Assembly: GCF_004115155.1 (NCBI RefSeq)
Contig: NZ_RDSM01000002.1
Coordinates: 620,001-684,000, forward strand
From: Granulicella sibirica
GTDB taxonomy: Bacteria; Acidobacteriota; Terriglobia; Terriglobales; Acidobacteriaceae
Length of the DNA stretch: 64,000 nt
Direction of reading: 5' to 3'
This document shows positions 62,804 to 64,000 of the stretch, piece by piece (position 1 is the first letter of the stretch; the number at the start of each line of letters is the position of its first letter). The notes under the pieces were generated by a model that was not told the DNA's origin, did not search any database, and worked only from the letters and a program-made list of their open reading frames with translations. Position numbers and translations under genes: made by a program.

Positions 62804-64000
62804 ATGGCCATGCAGGCGATCAGAGAAGAACGGTATGCGGACTCGGAGACGGGCAGGGCGGGGCAGCGGATCGGCACCGTTCCGGAACGGAAGCTGCGCC
62901 GTGCCTATGGAGAGAGTGCGACCGGTGGCAGCGAGGTTCCGGGTCTCAGCAAGACGCGGCGTTCGGGATTCGGGTCGGGGTTCCGGCTGACATTTCGACG
63001 GGGAGCCGTTCCGAAGACGACGCGGGGGCGGGTGCTGGCGGGGGTGGCGCTGGTTGCGGGGCTCGGTTTGGTGGCGACTGCCGCGTACGAGACCCAGAAG
63101 TTTTTGCTGCATGATGAGCGATTTGTCATTCCGGCGTCTTCGTCGATCCAGATCGAGGGGAACAGCCACCTGACGCGGGCGCAGTTGTTGAGCGTGTTCG
63201 GCGAGGATGTGGAACGGAACGTTTTCAATATCTCGTTGGCGGATCGGCGGGAAGAACTCGAACGTCTGCCGTGGGTGGCGCATGCGACGGTGATGCGCCT
63301 TCTGCCGAATCGGCTGCGGGTGTCGATCGTGGAGCGTACGCCGGTGGCGTTTGTGCGGCAGGGAAGCCAGATCGGGCTGGTGGATAAGAACGGTGTGCTT
63401 CTGGATATGGTCGGCGATTCGGCTTCGGATGCGGCCGACTCGAAGGATTTTGGGAAGCGGTATTCGTTTCCTGTCGTGACGGGGATCAGCGCCGACGAGC
63501 CGCTTTCAGTGCGGGCGGCGCGGATGAAAATCTTCGAGAGGTTCACCGGGGATCTGGACAGCACGAATGAGAACATCTCAGCGAGATTGAGCGAGGTGGA
63601 TCTTTCGAATCCGGAGGATGTGAAGGCGCTCATTCCAGACCAGGCGACGGAGATCATGGTTCATTTTGGGGAAACGGACTTCCTGCAGCGGTACCGGAAG
63701 TTCGAGGAGCAGTTGCCGGGGTGGAGAACGCAGTATCCGAAGCTTGCCTCGGCCGATATGCGCTATGAGCGGCAGGTCGTGCTCGAGATGCAGCAGGGGG
63801 CGGCGATTCCGGTGGCCGGCGGGTCGGGCGAGGTCGGTCCGGCCGCGCATCTGAAGGCTCCCGCGAAGGCGGTGGCTCATCCTGTTACCGCTCATCCTGT
63901 TACCGCTCATCCTGTTACCGTTCATCCTGTTACCGTTCATCCTGTTACCGTTCATCCTGTTACCGTTCATCCTGTTACCGTTCATCCTGTTACCGTTCAT
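62804..64000 (+). CDS. ftsQ: Cell-division protein FtsQ (3' end outside window)
   Basis: 399 residues are visible from the ATG at 62804 (AGGAAGAG 8 nt upstream); the frame is open at the window edge. A cytoplasmic Arg-rich part (1-75) is followed by one membrane helix (about 77-95, RVLAGVALVAGLGLVATAAY), a POTRA domain (about 112-180: IQIEGNSHLTRAQLLSVFGED, FNISLADRREELERLPWVAHATV, RVSIVERTPVAFVRQ) and the FtsQ beta-domain ending LASADMRYERQVVLEM. Residue 359 onward is a run of HPVTA/HPVTV repeats reaching the window end. FtsQ links early and late divisome proteins at the septum. Upstream lies an unrelated divergent gene, not murC or ddl. Confidence 0.9.
   Translation, partial: MAMQAIREERYADSETGRAGQRIGTVPERKLRRAYGESATGGSEVPGLSKTRRSGFGSGFRLTFRRGAVPKTTRGRVLAGVALVAGLGLVATAAYETQKFLLHDERFVIPASSSIQIEGNSHLTRAQLLSVFGEDVERNVFNISLADRREELERLPWVAHATVMRLLPNRLRVSIVERTPVAFVRQGSQIGLVDKNGVLLDMVGDSASDAADSKDFGKRYSFPVVTGISADEPLSVRAARMKIFERFTGDLDSTNENISARLSEVDLSNPEDVKALIPDQATEIMVHFGETDFLQRYRKFEEQLPGWRTQYPKLASADMRYERQVVLEMQQGAAIPVAGGSGEVGPAAHLKAPAKAVAHPVTAHPVTAHPVTVHPVTVHPVTVHPVTVHPVTVHPVTVH
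63878..64000 (+). repeat. 15-bp tandem repeat coding for HPVTA/HPVTV in ftsQ
   Basis: The unit CATCCTGTTACCGYT repeats eight full times from 63878 to 63997 and continues past the window end. The first two copies have GCT as last codon (HPVTA), the rest GTT (HPVTV). Apart from that position the copies are identical at the DNA level, so the array is young or kept homogeneous. Confidence 0.95.

Noticed and set aside
61763..63283. A 506-codon minus-strand frame extending the hydratase upstream
   Set aside because: The extra 240 codons lie opposite ftsQ and have no family content; the ATG at 62563 with AGGAG fits the true start.
63578..64000. A minus-strand frame with MNGNR repeats at the window end
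   Set aside because: It is the reverse reading of the ftsQ repeat array; the FtsQ frame has the POTRA domain, membrane helix and ribosome site.
63878..64000. Possible CRISPR array
   Set aside because: The 15-bp units are directly adjacent with no spacers and lie in frame inside ftsQ.

Overview
The window is about 60% GC and gene-dense, and it looks like chromosome of a Terriglobia acidobacterium (Acidobacteriaceae; Granulicella, Terriglobus or Edaphobacter are plausible, genus not resolved). The pointers are a short secreted VWFA-related protein of the acidobacterial type, a 2231-residue secreted SBBP/choice-of-anchor-D protein ending in a membrane segment, an SSCGGG motif and an Ig-like tail, and frequent GTG/TTG starts. 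I saw no transposase, integrase, phage gene or CRISPR array.

Layout. 1-2.9 kb: the end of a TonB-dependent receptor and a VWFA-like secreted protein. 3-8.2 kb: cytoplasmic alpha-amylase, a shortened AI-2E-type membrane protein, and a two-gene ABC importer made of a fused double permease and an ATPase with a C-terminal AAA-associated domain. 8.4-19.8 kb: a single-domain response regulator, then an exopolysaccharide locus: acetyltransferase, two glycosyltransferases, Wza-like exporter and Wzc-like tyrosine autokinase on the minus strand, UDP-glucose dehydrogenase and UDP-xylose synthase on the plus strand, and a Wzi-like outer-membrane protein. 19.9-25.3 kb: homodimeric pyruvate dehydrogenase E1 (aceE) with a degenerate E1-alpha-like partner, an SRPBCC protein and argJ. 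25.4-29.9 kb: pentose use (araD, GH43, Gfo/Idh/MocA oxidoreductase, xylB). 30.1-36.9 kb: TolC and EmrA-type export proteins without a pump, Dps, a DedA-rhodanese fusion, a TonB-like protein and a DUF5009 acyltransferase-like protein. 37-41.9 kb: UbiD, catalase, an AT-rich stretch between two terminators, and a RibBA protein whose GTP cyclohydrolase half has lost its zinc cysteines. 41.9-51.8 kb: the giant protein, HAD hydrolase, aminotransferase, MBL hydrolase, secG and tRNA-Leu(GAG). 51.9-58.9 kb: DUF2147, APC permease, hemD, and the NHEJ pair ligD and ku. 59-64 kb: methyltransferase, malate synthase, a 2-keto-4-pentenoate hydratase-like protein and ftsQ, whose 3' end runs into a 15-bp tandem repeat at the window edge.

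Genes in the same direction are often coupled by 4-bp overlaps (kinase to exporter, GT to GT, ATPase to permease). Convergent pairs often share or overlap their 3' ends, several with long perfect hairpins between them. The most unusual items are the RibBX-like protein, the E1-alpha relic beside aceE, the HPVTV repeat tail of FtsQ, the pump-less TolC-EmrA-Dps group, the insertion in AraD, and the terminator-bounded AT-rich segment at 40.36-40.54 kb.
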